A model generated the notes under the pieces. That model had not been told where the DNA came from. It saw only the letters and a program-made list of their open reading frames with translations, and did not search any database. From assembly GCA_026988435.1 (NCBI GenBank), contig JALSLH010000025.1, forward strand, positions 53,162-117,161: a stretch of DNA of 64,000 nucleotides, in the 5' to 3' direction. Each line of letters opens with the position of its first letter. The stretch's first letter is position 1. Shown one piece after another: positions 1-9,041 of this stretch. The stretch comes from Methylophaga sp. (GTDB taxonomy: Bacteria > Pseudomonadota > Gammaproteobacteria > Nitrosococcales > Methylophagaceae). A program made the position numbers and the translations under genes.

Positions 1-92
1 TGTATAATCGAGCAGAGTTAGATCGTAATGAGTTACAAATTCTACATGGCATTTTGCGAGCGGCAGAAACGACAAGAGGGTTAGATAAATGA
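1..92 (+). CDS. trmJ: TrmJ C-terminus (tRNA 2'-O-methyltransferase), partial
   Basis: Only the last 29 codons are inside the window, read from position 3 to the TGA at 90-92. The visible peptide ([18 protein letters not shown]...) resembles the C-terminal tail of TrmJ, the SPOUT methyltransferase that 2'-O-methylates position 32 of tRNAs. The TGA overlaps the ATG of cysE as ATGA, so the two are translationally coupled. A trmJ-cysE-iscR order is common in gammaproteobacteria, which supports the call. The identification rests on a short tail plus context. Confidence 0.7.
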   Translation, partial: YNRAELDRNELQILHGILRAAETTRGLDK

Positions 93-889
93 GCGAAAAA
101 GTCACCTTATGGCAACAAATTAAGGAAGATATAAACTGCGTATTTGATCGCGATCCTGCTGCGCGTAATGTATTTGAAATTGTTACAACGTATCCCGGCG
201 TGCAAGCACTGCAATGGCATCGTCTAAGTCACTGGTTTTGGGTGCATAACCTTAAATGGGTGGCCCGTTTTATGTCGACGATAAGTCGATGGTTGACCGG
301 CATTGAAATTCATCCTGCCGTTAAAATCGGTCGACGTTTTTTTATCGATCACGGTATGGGCGTTGTGATTGGTGAAACAGCGGAGATTGGCGATGATTGC
401 ACGCTTTATCACGGCGTGACATTAGGTGGTACGTCGTGGAAAGAGGGTAAGCGTCATCCCACTTTAGCTAATAATGTAGTGGTTGGAGCAGGCGCAAAAG
501 TATTAGGGCCAATCTGCGTGCATGAAGGCGCTCGAGTCGGCTCAAATGCTGTGGTTATTAAAGATGTTCCTGCAGGTGAAACAGTAATTGGTGTACCAGG
601 CCGAGTAGTCAGAAGAGATATCAGTGACGATAAAAAGCAGCAGCAAAAATTGGCGGAAGCTGTTGGCTTTGATGCTTACGGCACATCGAATGAGACGTTA
701 GATCCTGTTGAAGCAGCGATACACGGTTTAATTGAGCATATCCATGCTTTAGACAAACGTGTTGAAATGATGCTGGAGACGATTGAAAGTTTGGGTGGTA
801 AAGTGACTGATATTGAAATGCCAGAGTTATCTAAATGCAATTTAGAACAAGCTGTCGAAACAGAATCATCAGATATAAAAGTTGACTGA
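89..889 (+). CDS. cysE: Serine O-acetyltransferase
   Basis: Makes O-acetylserine from serine and acetyl-CoA, the first committed step of cysteine synthesis, in the cytoplasm. The 266-residue protein has an N-terminal helical SAT domain, then a left-handed beta-helix of hexapeptide repeats from about residue 75 ([35 protein letters not shown]). The catalytic Asp-His pair corresponds to D87/H88 and H108 in the IDHGMG and LYHGVTLGG segments. The C-terminal tail after about residue 190 is acidic and helical and is longer than needed for catalysis. The ATG overlaps the trmJ stop. Placing cysE just before iscR links cysteine supply to Fe-S cluster control, since cysteine is the sulfur donor. Confidence 0.95.
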   Translation: MSEKVTLWQQIKEDINCVFDRDPAARNVFEIVTTYPGVQALQWHRLSHWFWVHNLKWVARFMSTISRWLTGIEIHPAVKIGRRFFIDHGMGVVIGETAEIGDDCTLYHGVTLGGTSWKEGKRHPTLANNVVVGAGAKVLGPICVHEGARVGSNAVVIKDVPAGETVIGVPGRVVRRDISDDKKQQQKLAEAVGFDAYGTSNETLDPVEAAIHGLIEHIHALDKRVEMMLETIESLGGKVTDIEMPELSKCNLEQAVETESSDIKVD

Positions 890-940
890 TTTAGTTGGTT
901 ATGTGAAGATCATAGCTATATGACAGATTAAGGTTTTGAT

Positions 941-1387
941 ATGCGTTTAACAACAAAAGGTCGTTATGCTGTAACAGCGATGCTCGATTTAGGCTTAAAT
1001 TATGGTGCAGGCTCAATTACATTAGCTGATATTTCAGAACGACAATCAATTTCACTGTCGTACTTAGAGCAATTGTTTTCGAAACTGCGTAAGCACAAAT
1101 TAGTAAGCAGTGCTCGTGGACCAGGCGGCGGTTATCAGTTAAGTAGGCCGGCGGAAGAAATTACCATTTTTGATGTAATTTCAGCGGTTGATGAAAATAT
1201 TGATAGCACGGCATGCAAGGGGCAATCTAATTGTCGAGATGGCGAAGCTTGTTTGAGCCACCATTTATGGTGTGATTTGAGTGAACAAATTCAAAATTAC
1301 TTGGCAAGTATTACGCTAGGTAAAGTTATCCGCGACCACCACAGAGATAAAATTAAAGAAAAGACGATAAATTTAGATAAATTATAA
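941..1387 (+). CDS. iscR: Fe-S cluster regulator IscR (Rrf2 family)
   Basis: DNA-binding regulator that senses Fe-S status through a [2Fe-2S] cluster. The 148-residue protein opens with [11 protein letters not shown], the typical Rrf2 winged-helix start, and keeps the cluster ligands C92, C98, C104 and H107 in the order known from E. coli IscR. It is followed after 18 bp by an A-type carrier gene, not by iscS and iscU, so this is a stripped isc locus. It probably regulates itself and other Fe-S genes. A second Rrf2 regulator leads the suf operon at 3702. I saw no clear IscR operator in the 51 bp upstream. Confidence 0.93.
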   Translation: MRLTTKGRYAVTAMLDLGLNYGAGSITLADISERQSISLSYLEQLFSKLRKHKLVSSARGPGGGYQLSRPAEEITIFDVISAVDENIDSTACKGQSNCRDGEACLSHHLWCDLSEQIQNYLASITLGKVIRDHHRDKIKEKTINLDKL

Positions 1388-1405
1388 GATGAGACGAAAT
1401 CCAGC

Positions 1406-1732
1406 ATGATTACATTAACAAACTCTGCCGTGGAACGTGTGCGTGAAATGATGGCAAAACACCAAGATAAAATCGGCTTGCGGATAGGCGTGACTGAAAG
1501 TGGTTGTTCTGGTTATAGTTATGCGCTCGATTTTGCTGAAATAGCTACCGATGCTGATAGTGTGATTGAACAAGATGGCGTTAAAATAGTGATTCAACAA
1601 TCAAGCCTACCTTTACTTGATGGAATGGAGTTAGACTTTGTTAAACAAGGTTTAAATCAAAGCTTTAAGTTTAATAACCCGAATGTAGTTTCATCTTGTG
1701 GCTGTGGTGAGAGTTTTAGCGTAACAAAGTAA
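1406..1732 (+). CDS. iscA: A-type Fe-S carrier (IscA/SufA/ErpA family)
   Basis: Small HesB-fold protein of 108 residues that receives Fe-S clusters from the scaffold and passes them to apo-enzymes. The three cluster ligands are present as C34 (ESGCSGY) and C98/C100 (SSCGCGESF). It lies 18 bp after iscR and is probably cotranscribed. IscA, SufA and ErpA cannot be separated with certainty from sequence alone; the iscR neighbour favours IscA. The SUF operon at 3702-9836 has no A-type carrier of its own, so this protein may serve it. Confidence 0.88.
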   Translation: MITLTNSAVERVREMMAKHQDKIGLRIGVTESGCSGYSYALDFAEIATDADSVIEQDGVKIVIQQSSLPLLDGMELDFVKQGLNQSFKFNNPNVVSSCGCGESFSVTK

Positions 1733-1736
1733 AATA

Positions 1737-1899
1737 TATACCCGTTATCATTGAAAGTGCAGATTTCTATCGCACATACTGATTGCGATGACTTTGTTAT
1801 ATTATTGAGCAATAGAATGACTATTACATCAATAATATGCCTTGTCCTCACAACCATTATGCACACTATAAAACTGCACTTTCAATGATAACGGGTATA
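1737..1899. repeat. Palindromic MITE-like element, family A, copy 1
   Basis: A 163-bp element bounded by perfect 26-bp terminal inverted repeats that begin TATACCCGTTATCATTGAAA and continue GTGCAG. Inside lies a second inverted pair around ATATTATTG and CAATAATAT. It carries no coding capacity. A related copy is at 11610-11763, sharing the ends and internal blocks such as TATTGAGCAATAGAA and CATTATGC. It sits between the A-type carrier gene and the convergent DUF1223 gene, where its stem could also end transcription. The palindromic TATA ends suggest insertion at TA, as in Tc1/mariner-type elements (inference). Confidence 0.8.
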
Positions 1900-1915
1900 T
1901 TCACGCAGTAAATGC

Positions 1916-2665
1916 TTATTTAATCCATCCACCCGTTGCTTGTAATGGTGTTAAGCTCTTTTCTGTGTTGAGCCATGTGCTAATGGCAAGCTTATTGGCT
2001 GGTTGGCTAAGCGCAGGTAGCTGTTCTAGTGTGGCAGTATACATACCCTTTTCAGACAATTTCATTGCGACGCGCTGAAAGCCCAGCACAACAAAATCAT
2101 GGGTGAATATATGGCCATTATTTTCGCCGGCATTAACGTCACTTTTAACATCAAATCCTAGCACTGCAACATTGAGTATTAAGCTTGATGTTTGTAGTTC
2201 GGAAGTCTGATAACTGGCAGTAACTTTTCCGCTGTCAAGAGTAAGTGATAGTTTACCTGCCTTAGCACTGCTTGAAGGTAAGTTTAGTCGAGCCTGGCGA
2301 CGCCATGAAGTCCATTCTTGTCCATTGAGCAACATGCCGGGCGTATACACGCTTGAAAGCTTGGATTCTCGTGCATATTGACGTTGGCGTGCACTAAATT
2401 GAGAGTTGCCAAAGGGGTCTTTCCAACCAATGTAATCCCAATAGTCGACATGAAAAGCAACGGGAATAAAGGCTGACCATAATTTAGGATTATGTTTTAG
2501 TTTGTTTAGCCATCTATCGGCAGGGGGACAGCTACTACACCCTTCTGAGGTATAGAGTTCAATGAGCTGAGTAGGTTTGTTAGTGCTGGCAAAAGTTTGA
2601 GAAAATGTGACAGAGCAGAATACGGATAATAATACTGCAAAAATGCTACAAGTTAATATTTTCAT
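1916..2665 (-). CDS. Secreted DUF1223 thioredoxin-fold protein
   Basis: A 249-residue protein with an N-terminal signal peptide (about residues 1-26) and a DUF1223 domain. The conserved core reads LIELYTSEGCSSCPPAD, with a CxxC pair at C43/C46, followed by the family signatures HVDYWDYIGWKDPF and TPGMLLNG. DUF1223 proteins are periplasmic thioredoxin-like proteins of unproven function; a redox role is inferred from the CxxC. It is a single gene with a 17-bp tandem repeat directly upstream at 2683-2740. The family assignment is firm, the function is not. Confidence 0.87.
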   Translation of the reverse strand: MKILTCSIFAVLLSVFCSVTFSQTFASTNKPTQLIELYTSEGCSSCPPADRWLNKLKHNPKLWSAFIPVAFHVDYWDYIGWKDPFGNSQFSARQRQYARESKLSSVYTPGMLLNGQEWTSWRRQARLNLPSSSAKAGKLSLTLDSGKVTASYQTSELQTSSLILNVAVLGFDVKSDVNAGENNGHIFTHDFVVLGFQRVAMKLSEKGMYTATLEQLPALSQPANKLAISTWLNTEKSLTPLQATGGWIK

Positions 2666-2682
2666 ATTTTACTCTCCACATT

Positions 2683-2740
2683 ATAAAATACCCAGAATGA
2701 TAAAATACCTAGCAAGATAAAATACCCAGCAAGATAAAAT
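2683..2740. repeat. 17-bp tandem repeat, about 3.4 copies
   Basis: Three head-to-tail 17-bp units of the form ATAAAATACCCAGCAAG with one or two substitutions each, plus a partial fourth unit ending at 2740. It fills the space between the DUF1223 start and the FKBP terminator, so it lies in the presumed promoter region of the DUF1223 gene. Each unit carries ATAAAAT, which resembles a -10 element. The copy number could vary by slippage. Confidence 0.8.
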
Positions 2741-2770
2741 AAAAGTGCCAGCAAGAAAGCTGGCACTTTT
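2741..2770 (-). terminator. Rho-independent terminator after the FKBP gene
   Basis: Perfect 12-bp stem AAAAGTGCCAGC / GCTGGCACTTTT with a 6-nt loop, 12 bp beyond the stop codon of the minus-strand FKBP gene. On the minus strand the stem is followed by T-rich sequence. Confidence 0.85.
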
Positions 2771-2781
2771 ATTATTTGAGC

Positions 2782-3471
2782 TTATTTTGTAATTGCAATT
2801 AACTCAATGTCGAAAATTAATGTTTCATTAGGACCAATAGGTGAGTTAGGACCTGCACCTTGAGGGCCATATGCTAAATTTCCAGGAATCACAACTTCAT
2901 ATTTAGCGCCTTCTTTCATCATAGGTAGAATTTCTTGCCAGCCTTGAATAACACCTTTTACAGGGAATGTTGCAGGTTCACCACGATCATAAGAGCTATC
3001 AAACACTGTGCCGTCTAATAAAGTGCCTTTATAGTGTGCAATAACTTTATCTTCTGCGGTTGGTTTTGCGCCGTCACCTTCTTTAAGAACACGGTATTGT
3101 AAGCCACTAGCAGTAGTGATTACGCCATCTTTTTTAGCATTTTCATCCATATAGGCTTGTGATGCTTGTTGCTTTTTATTCATGACTTCTGCCATTTCAG
3201 CTGCTTTCTTTTGTTGGAATACGCCAATAACTTTGCCAGCTTCTTCTTGGCTAAGCTGTGGTTGTTTGCCTGCAAACATATCAGCAACACCAGCAGTGAA
3301 TGCATCCATTTCTAAATCAACGCCTTCAGCCATCATGTTTTGTCCAACTTGAATACCAAAGATATAACTTAGTTTTTGTTGTTCTGTGTCTAACGTTGCG
3401 GCGTTTGTATCAGCCATTGCATGTGCTCCAAAAAATAAAAAGGGGATAAGTATGAGAGATTTTAAATTCAT
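2782..3471 (-). CDS. FKBP-type peptidyl-prolyl isomerase, periplasmic (Mip/FklB-like)
   Basis: Catalyses cis-trans isomerisation of prolyl bonds in the envelope. The 229-residue protein has a signal peptide ending near residue 20 (AHAMA-DTN), an FKBP_N helical dimerisation arm (about 30-115, with KLSYIFGIQVGQNM), and a C-terminal FKBP domain (about 125-227). That domain carries VIAHYKGTLLDGTVFDSSY and GWQEILPMMKEGAKYEVVIPG. Size and layout fit the Mip/FkpA/FklB group; the signal peptide favours FkpA/Mip over cytoplasmic FklB. It is monocistronic with its own terminator and diverges from the suf operon. Confidence 0.92.
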   Translation of the reverse strand: MNLKSLILIPFLFFGAHAMADTNAATLDTEQQKLSYIFGIQVGQNMMAEGVDLEMDAFTAGVADMFAGKQPQLSQEEAGKVIGVFQQKKAAEMAEVMNKKQQASQAYMDENAKKDGVITTASGLQYRVLKEGDGAKPTAEDKVIAHYKGTLLDGTVFDSSYDRGEPATFPVKGVIQGWQEILPMMKEGAKYEVVIPGNLAYGPQGAGPNSPIGPNETLIFDIELIAITK

Positions 3472-3650
3472 TTATGTGCTCTTTTAAATAGTAAATTAAG
3501 TTAATAATGCGATCATCACTTTAAATGATGTTGGCATATTAGTAAGCGAAACAGTTAAAAAGTTCAGCAATTGCAAATTATCTCATAAAAATGATGGCAA
3601 TTGATAGCTCTCAAGTGGGTAAGTTTACTCCGAATATCTGACTTTTAGAC

Positions 3651-3679
3651 TTGGTTATTATTTTAATTGGTACTATAAT
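3651..3679 (+). promoter_or_regulatory. Predicted sigma-70 promoter of the suf operon
   Basis: TTGGTT (3651-3656) and TATAAT (3674-3679) are separated by 17 bp, with a strong ribosome site (TAGGAGA) and an ATG at 3702 downstream. The start of transcription would be near 3686, leaving a leader of only about 16 nt. The first gene is an Rrf2 regulator, so autoregulation here is likely, but I could not define an operator. Confidence 0.6.
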
Positions 3680-3701
3680 AGTCCTATTAGGAGATATTCA
3701 T

Positions 3702-4172
3702 ATGTTACGCATGAGTAAATTAACAGATTACGGCATTGTTTTGATGAGTTATCTAGCATCGAAAACATACCAGCAACATAGCGCACACACCTTATCTGAA
3801 TCGGTAAATATGCCGTTGCCGACAGTCCGTAAAGTATTGAAGGCATTATCAGCTAGTGGATTATTAACCTCTGAACGTGGTGCGCAAGGTGGTTACAATT
3901 TGAGCCGAAATCCAAAACAAATATCGGTTGCTGAAATTATTGCAGCCATTGAAGGTCCGATTGCGCTGACCGAATGTGTTAGTGATGAAAGTCATTGTGA
4001 ACAAGAAGCACATTGTGATGTGCAAACAAATTGGACGCGCATTAATAACGCGGTTTTCCATGCATTAGATGAAGTAAAACTATCTGATATGTTGGTACCA
4101 CAATCCTCAGGCGTAAGCCCAATACATTTTTATCCATCAGAAAATTCACAAAGTGGTGAACTACATGCCTGA
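3702..4172 (+). CDS. Rrf2-family regulator of the SUF operon
   Basis: A 156-residue winged-helix regulator, first gene of the suf operon. I start it at the ATG at 3702, which follows AGGAGA with good spacing and gives the standard Rrf2 opening [19 protein letters not shown]; the in-frame start at 3651 would lie inside the promoter. The recognition helix region ([17 protein letters not shown]) is typical. Three cysteines ([14 protein letters not shown]) match the Fe-S ligands of the Xanthomonas-type SUF regulator (TIGR02944). It overlaps sufB by 8 nt, so it is coupled to the operon it probably controls. It is distinct from IscR at 941. Confidence 0.9.
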   Translation: MLRMSKLTDYGIVLMSYLASKTYQQHSAHTLSESVNMPLPTVRKVLKALSASGLLTSERGAQGGYNLSRNPKQISVAEIIAAIEGPIALTECVSDESHCEQEAHCDVQTNWTRINNAVFHALDEVKLSDMLVPQSSGVSPIHFYPSENSQSGELHA

Positions 4173-5616
4173 ACAAGAACTAAAACAGATAGATGACGTA
4201 CTCGATACTGATTATCAGGCGGGATTCGTTACGGATATTGAAGCAGATACCTTTTTACCGGGTTTAACTGAACAAACGGTTCGTGATATTTCACGCATTA
4301 AAGGCGAGCCGGAGTTTTTGTTAGAGTGGCGTTTGCAGGCCTACCATCATTGGTTGACCCTTGAAACACCTGAATGGGCGCATGTTAGCTATCCTGAAAT
4401 CGACTATCAATCGATCAGTTATTATTCATCGCCAAAACAAAAGAAAGATGGGCCTAAGAGTTTAGATGAAGTTGATCCGGAATTATTGCGGACCTATGAA
4501 AAATTAGGTGTGCCCCTTGATGAGCGTGCACGATTAGCCGGTGTGGCAGTTGATGCCGTATTTGATAGTGTCTCTGTTGCCAACACCTTTCAAGATAAAT
4601 TGGCAGAAGACGGCATTATTTTTATGCCATTTTCAAAAGCGGTACATGAGCACCCCGAGCTGATAAAGAAATATTTAGGCAGTGTAGTCCCTTATAAAGA
4701 TAATTTTTATGCGGCGTTAAATTCAGCTGTATTTAGTGATGGTTCATTTGTCTATATTCCTAAGGGTGTACGTTGCCCAATGGAGCTATCAACCTATTTC
4801 CGTATTAATGCGGCTAATACAGGGCAGTTTGAACGTACATTGATTATTGCTGATGATGATGCTTATGTTAGTTATTTAGAAGGTTGTACGGCACCGATGC
4901 GTGATGAAAATCAGTTGCATGCCGCCGTAGTGGAATTAGTGGCACATGATCGTGCTGAAATTAAATATTCAACGGTACAGAACTGGTATCCCGGTGATGA
5001 AAATGGTGTTGGTGGTATTTTTAATTTTGTAACAAAACGTGCCGCATGCCGAGGTGAAAGCTCAAAAGTATCGTGGACACAAGTAGAAACAGGTTCTGCA
5101 ATTACTTGGAAGTATCCCAGCATTATATTGCAAGGTGATAATTCAGTAGGTGAATTCTACTCAGTGGCTGTGACCAATAATATGCAGCAGGCTGATACGG
5201 GCACCAAGATGATTCATCTTGGTAAAAATACTAGTTCAACTATTATTTCTAAGGGTATATCAGCTGGGCGCTCACAAAATGCTTACCGTGGTTTAGTGCG
5301 TGTTGGACCCAATGCAGAAAATGCTCGAAATTATACTGAATGTGATTCTTTATTGATGGGTGATCAGTGTGGTGCACATACTTTCCCGTATATAGAGGTG
5401 AAGAATCCAACAGCACACGTTGAACATGAAGCCTCAACTTCAAAAATAAGTGAAGATCAGCTGTTTTATTGTAAACAGCGTGGTCTCGATGTCGAAGATG
5501 CCGTATCGATGATTGTAAATGGTTTTTGCAAGCAGGTAATGCGTCAATTACCGATGGAGTTTGCTGTTGAGGCTCAGAACCTGCTTGGTTTATCACTTGA
5601 AGGATCGGTTGGTTAG
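4165..5616 (+). CDS. sufB: Fe-S scaffold subunit SufB
   Basis: Core scaffold of the SufBC2D complex on which clusters are built. The chosen ATG at 4165 gives 483 residues, close to the E. coli length, and overlaps the regulator stop at 4172; GTG codons at 4153 and 4156 are less likely. The C-terminal half is the right-handed beta-helix core. Conserved cysteine-containing segments include [12 protein letters not shown] and [23 protein letters not shown], the latter holding the essential SufB cysteine. The next gene, sufC, is 144 bp away, an unusually large gap filled by a palindromic repeat. Confidence 0.96.
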   Translation: MPEQELKQIDDVLDTDYQAGFVTDIEADTFLPGLTEQTVRDISRIKGEPEFLLEWRLQAYHHWLTLETPEWAHVSYPEIDYQSISYYSSPKQKKDGPKSLDEVDPELLRTYEKLGVPLDERARLAGVAVDAVFDSVSVANTFQDKLAEDGIIFMPFSKAVHEHPELIKKYLGSVVPYKDNFYAALNSAVFSDGSFVYIPKGVRCPMELSTYFRINAANTGQFERTLIIADDDAYVSYLEGCTAPMRDENQLHAAVVELVAHDRAEIKYSTVQNWYPGDENGVGGIFNFVTKRAACRGESSKVSWTQVETGSAITWKYPSIILQGDNSVGEFYSVAVTNNMQQADTGTKMIHLGKNTSSTIISKGISAGRSQNAYRGLVRVGPNAENARNYTECDSLLMGDQCGAHTFPYIEVKNPTAHVEHEASTSKISEDQLFYCKQRGLDVEDAVSMIVNGFCKQVMRQLPMEFAVEAQNLLGLSLEGSVG

Positions 5617-5627
5617 TTAAGCTTATT

Positions 5628-5738
5628 GTCATTCTCGAGATCTTTTATCGGGAATCTATGGATAAGTGATGTGAAATAGTGCTTAGATGATTATTTAAGC
5701 AAATAGTTAGATCCCCGATAAAAGATCTCGGGGATGAC
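5628..5738. repeat. 111-bp palindromic repeat between sufB and sufC
   Basis: The outer 31 bp on each side are near-perfect inverted repeats, beginning GTCATTCTCGAGATCTTTTA on the left and GTCATCCCCGAGATCTTTTA on the right-hand complement, with about three mismatches. The centre is AT-rich. It starts 11 bp after the sufB stop and ends 22 bp before the sufC start, so the operon message would carry a long hairpin there. It resembles the GTCAT-ended palindromic repeats common in proteobacterial genomes and differs from families A and B here. Confidence 0.8.
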
Positions 5739-5760
5739 GATTTAAATAAAGAGATTATAA

Positions 5761-6522
5761 ATGTTAGAAATTAAAAACCTTCATGCCAGCATTGATGGCA
5801 AAGAAATATTACGTGGTATTAATTTAACGGTTAATGCAGGCGAAGTGCACGCTATTATGGGGCCAAATGGTGCTGGCAAAAGTACCTTGTCAAATGTACT
5901 TGCAGGGCGAGATGGTTATGAAATAACGCAAGGAACAGTCACCTATAAAGGTGAAGATTTATTGGAATTAAAAGCAGAAGAGCGTGCCCAACGAGGTGTG
6001 TTTTTAGCTTTTCAATATCCAGTTGAAATTCCGGGTGTTAGTAATATCTATTTACTTAAAGCCGCGCTAAATGCCGTACGTAAATATCAAGGTTTAGATG
6101 ATCTTGATGCCATCGACTTTTTAAGTTTAGTTCGTAGCAAACTAGAATTAGTAAAAATGGATGAAGAATTTTTGCATCGGGGCGTTAATGAAGGCTTCTC
6201 TGGAGGTGAAAAGAAACGCAATGAAATTTTGCAAATGGCATTATTAGAACCTTCACTAGCGATTTTAGATGAAACAGACTCTGGCTTAGATATTGATGCC
6301 TTAAAAACCGTATCAGATGGTGTAAATGCCTTACGTTCAGCAGACCGCTCAATTGTAATGATCACTCACTATCAACGTTTGCTTGATTATATTGTGCCTG
6401 ATTATGTGCATGTTTTATCGAATGGACAGATTGTTAAATCGGGCGATAAAGAGTTAGCAAAAGAATTAGAAGCTAAAGGTTACAGCTGGATCCATAGTTC
6501 GCCTGAAGGTCAACCAGCATGA
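5761..6522 (+). CDS. sufC: SUF ATPase SufC
   Basis: ABC-type ATPase that drives conformational change of the SufB-SufD scaffold; it is cytosolic and not a transporter. The 253-residue protein has Walker A GPNGAGKS at 34-41, the Q-loop near residue 84 (AFQYP), the signature motif FSGGEKKR at about 145-152, and Walker B LAILDETDSGLD with D169/E170. It overlaps sufD by 4 nt (ATGA). No recognisable promoter was seen between the upstream palindrome and the ATG. Confidence 0.97.
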   Translation: MLEIKNLHASIDGKEILRGINLTVNAGEVHAIMGPNGAGKSTLSNVLAGRDGYEITQGTVTYKGEDLLELKAEERAQRGVFLAFQYPVEIPGVSNIYLLKAALNAVRKYQGLDDLDAIDFLSLVRSKLELVKMDEEFLHRGVNEGFSGGEKKRNEILQMALLEPSLAILDETDSGLDIDALKTVSDGVNALRSADRSIVMITHYQRLLDYIVPDYVHVLSNGQIVKSGDKELAKELEAKGYSWIHSSPEGQPA

Positions 6523-7823
6523 AGCAACTGACTGATCTAGCGACACCCTTTGCTAGTATTGCTGAAACTAATCAGCTTGTCGGCGATGATTTGACGTGGC
6601 TGAAAGACTTGCGCTTACAAGCATTAAATCAATTTAATGAAAATGGTTTGCCTGCAAAAAAACAAGAAGACTGGAAATACACTAGTTTATGGGCATTATC
6701 ACAGCAAGAATTTAATCATAACGCGGAAATAAATACGCTTACTGCAACGCAATGTGATCAATCAGCATTATTAAATGACAGCTACCGAGTGGTCATTGTT
6801 GATGGTATATTTTCAGAACAGTATTCTCAGCTCTCAGAATTACAAAACGGCTTAACCATTAGCCCATTATCTTATGGTCTAAAACACATTCAATCATACC
6901 TCGGCCAGCAACTTGATATTGAAAAAGAAGGCTTAAATGCGCTGAATACCTTATTAATGAATGATGGCGTAGTAATTACTGTTGACACTAATATTAGTGT
7001 ATCAAAACCGATTGAAATATTAGTTGTGAACACAGGCAATACAGATAATCTAGCAACACATTTACGCCATGTCATTGTGCTGTCAGAAAACAGCAAAGCA
7101 ACGGTAATTGAGCATTATGTGGGTTTAACAGAGGCTAGCTCATTGACTAATGTTGTCAGTGAAGTGGTTTTGGCAGAAAGTGCCGAATTGAATCACTATA
7201 AATTACAACAAGAATCATCTAATGCAACACATATTGCAACCTTAGCGACTAAACAAGCTGCCCATAGCCAGTGGAAAACCAATAGTATTTCACTTGGTGC
7301 AAAATTAGCCAGAAATGATGTGCATACTCAGTTATTAGGTGAACACGCACATGTGGTGATGGATGGTTTATATTTGCCGATTAATGATCAACATGTTGAT
7401 TTTCATACTCGAATTGACCATATTGTACCGAATACGACCAGTGAAGAATTATTCAAAGGTGTTATTGATGATAATGCGCATGGTGTATTCAATGGCAAGG
7501 TTATTGTACATAAAGATGCCCAAAAAACAGATTCTAACCAGCAAAATCACAATTTATTATTATCACGACGTTGCGAAATTGATAGTAAGCCAGAATTAGA
7601 AATTTACGCCGATGATGTTAAGTGTGCTCATGGTAGTACGGTGGGTCAAATGAATGAAGATCATTTGTTCTTTTTACGTGCACGAGGATTGGACGAGGTC
7701 AGTGCACGTAGCTTATTAACCTATGCGTTTGCTGTTGAAGTATTAGAGCGGATCCCTGCTAATGATATCCGTCAGGCATTGTCTGCTGTGATCGAAAAAC
7801 GCTTGCCGCAAGGTGGCAACTAA
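6519..7823 (+). CDS. sufD: Fe-S scaffold subunit SufD
   Basis: Partner of SufB in the SufBC2D scaffold, involved in iron entry. It has 434 residues; the C-terminal half is the SufB/SufD beta-helix (HVVMDGLYLPINDQHVDFHTRIDH, KVIVHKDAQKTDSNQQ, LEIYADDVKCAHGSTVGQ). The conserved His in CAHGSTVGQ, implicated in cluster assembly in E. coli SufD, is present. It starts inside the sufC stop and ends directly before the sufS ATG, with no gap. Confidence 0.95.
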   Translation: MKQLTDLATPFASIAETNQLVGDDLTWLKDLRLQALNQFNENGLPAKKQEDWKYTSLWALSQQEFNHNAEINTLTATQCDQSALLNDSYRVVIVDGIFSEQYSQLSELQNGLTISPLSYGLKHIQSYLGQQLDIEKEGLNALNTLLMNDGVVITVDTNISVSKPIEILVVNTGNTDNLATHLRHVIVLSENSKATVIEHYVGLTEASSLTNVVSEVVLAESAELNHYKLQQESSNATHIATLATKQAAHSQWKTNSISLGAKLARNDVHTQLLGEHAHVVMDGLYLPINDQHVDFHTRIDHIVPNTTSEELFKGVIDDNAHGVFNGKVIVHKDAQKTDSNQQNHNLLLSRRCEIDSKPELEIYADDVKCAHGSTVGQMNEDHLFFLRARGLDEVSARSLLTYAFAVEVLERIPANDIRQALSAVIEKRLPQGGN

Positions 7824-9041
7824 ATGTTAGATTTACAGACAATCAGAAATGACTTCCCTATTCTTGATCAAGAGGTTAATGGTTTTCCTCTAGTCTATTT
7901 AGATAATGCTGCCAGCAGTCAGAAACCCATTCAAGTAATTGATGCAGTAGCGAATTATTATCGACACGATAATGCGAACGTACATCGTGGTGTACATAAA
8001 TTAAGTCAGCGAGCGACGGATGCGTATGAAGGTTCGCGTAGCAAGGTGCGCGGCTTTTTAAATGCAAAATCTGATAAAGAAATAATCTTTGTTCGTGGCG
8101 CAACCGAAGCGATTAATTTAATTGCCCAAAGTTTTGTTCGGCCTAAACTTAATGCCGGTGATGAAATTGTTATTAGCCATATGGAACATCACGCTAATAT
8201 CGTGCCGTGGCAGATATTATGTGAGCAAACTGGTGCTAGTTTAAAAATTATTCCGATGACAACCGCGGGTGAACTAGATTTATCGACAATTGATGAATTG
8301 CTGAACGATCGTACTAAGATCTTAGCCGTAGGGCATGTATCAAATGCTTTGGGTACGATAAACCCAATCAAAGATCTGATCAAAAAAGCCCATGCTAAAG
8401 ATATTCCAGTATTGATCGATGGTGCCCAAGCCGTACCGCATATGATAGTGGACGTGCAAGACTTAGAGTGTGATTTTTATGTGTTTTCAGGTCACAAAAT
8501 GTTTGCACCAACAGGTATTGGTGCCTTGTATGGTAAGCAGGATTTACTAGAAGCAATGCCACCATGGCAGGGTGGCGGCGATATGATCTTATCGGTCAGT
8601 TTTGAACACACGCAATACAATGAATTGCCCTATAAGTTTGAAGCGGGTACACCTAATATTGCCGGTGCGATCGGAATGGGGGCTGCAATTGATTATATGC
8701 AAGGCCTAGGTATTGCTAATTTAGCTCAGCATGAACATGCGTTATTGGTGGCTGCAACAGAAAAAGTAACGGCATTGGATGGCGTGCAGATTATTGGTAC
8801 AGCTAAACAAAAAGCCAGTGTGTTGTCGTTTATGATTGAAGGTGTGCACCCGCATGATGTCGGTACGATTTTCGATCAACAAGGCGTGGCGATTCGTACA
8901 GGCCATCACTGTGCACAACCGGTGATGCAGTTTTTTGGCATACCCGCAACTGCACGAGCTTCATTTGCATTTTACAATACGATGGAAGAGGTGGATGCAC
9001 TGGTTGATGGCATTAAAAAAGTACAGGAGCTTTTTGCATGA
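7824..9041 (+). CDS. sufS: Cysteine desulfurase SufS (group II)
   Basis: PLP enzyme that removes sulfur from cysteine as a persulfide for cluster assembly. Of 405 residues, K225 in FSGHKMFAPTG is the PLP lysine and C363 in RTGHHCAQP is the catalytic cysteine, both in group II context. The ATG follows the sufD TAA immediately, and the end overlaps sufU by 4 nt (ATGA). The partner sulfur acceptor is probably SufU, encoded next, because no sufE is present in the operon. Confidence 0.96.
   Translation: MLDLQTIRNDFPILDQEVNGFPLVYLDNAASSQKPIQVIDAVANYYRHDNANVHRGVHKLSQRATDAYEGSRSKVRGFLNAKSDKEIIFVRGATEAINLIAQSFVRPKLNAGDEIVISHMEHHANIVPWQILCEQTGASLKIIPMTTAGELDLSTIDELLNDRTKILAVGHVSNALGTINPIKDLIKKAHAKDIPVLIDGAQAVPHMIVDVQDLECDFYVFSGHKMFAPTGIGALYGKQDLLEAMPPWQGGGDMILSVSFEHTQYNELPYKFEAGTPNIAGAIGMGAAIDYMQGLGIANLAQHEHALLVAATEKVTALDGVQIIGTAKQKASVLSFMIEGVHPHDVGTIFDQQGVAIRTGHHCAQPVMQFFGIPATARASFAFYNTMEEVDALVDGIKKVQELFA

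Noticed and set aside
2683..2740. Possible CRISPR-like repeat
   Set aside because: Units are only 17 bp and contiguous with no spacers; a plain tandem repeat.
3651..3701. Upstream in-frame extension of the suf regulator
   Set aside because: It would overlap the predicted -35 and -10 elements and adds a hydrophobic leader foreign to Rrf2 proteins; the ATG at 3702 has a strong ribosome site.
5249..5632. A 127-codon minus-strand open frame
   Set aside because: Antisense to the end of sufB, whose protein sequence is fully conserved; the frame has no recognisable domain.
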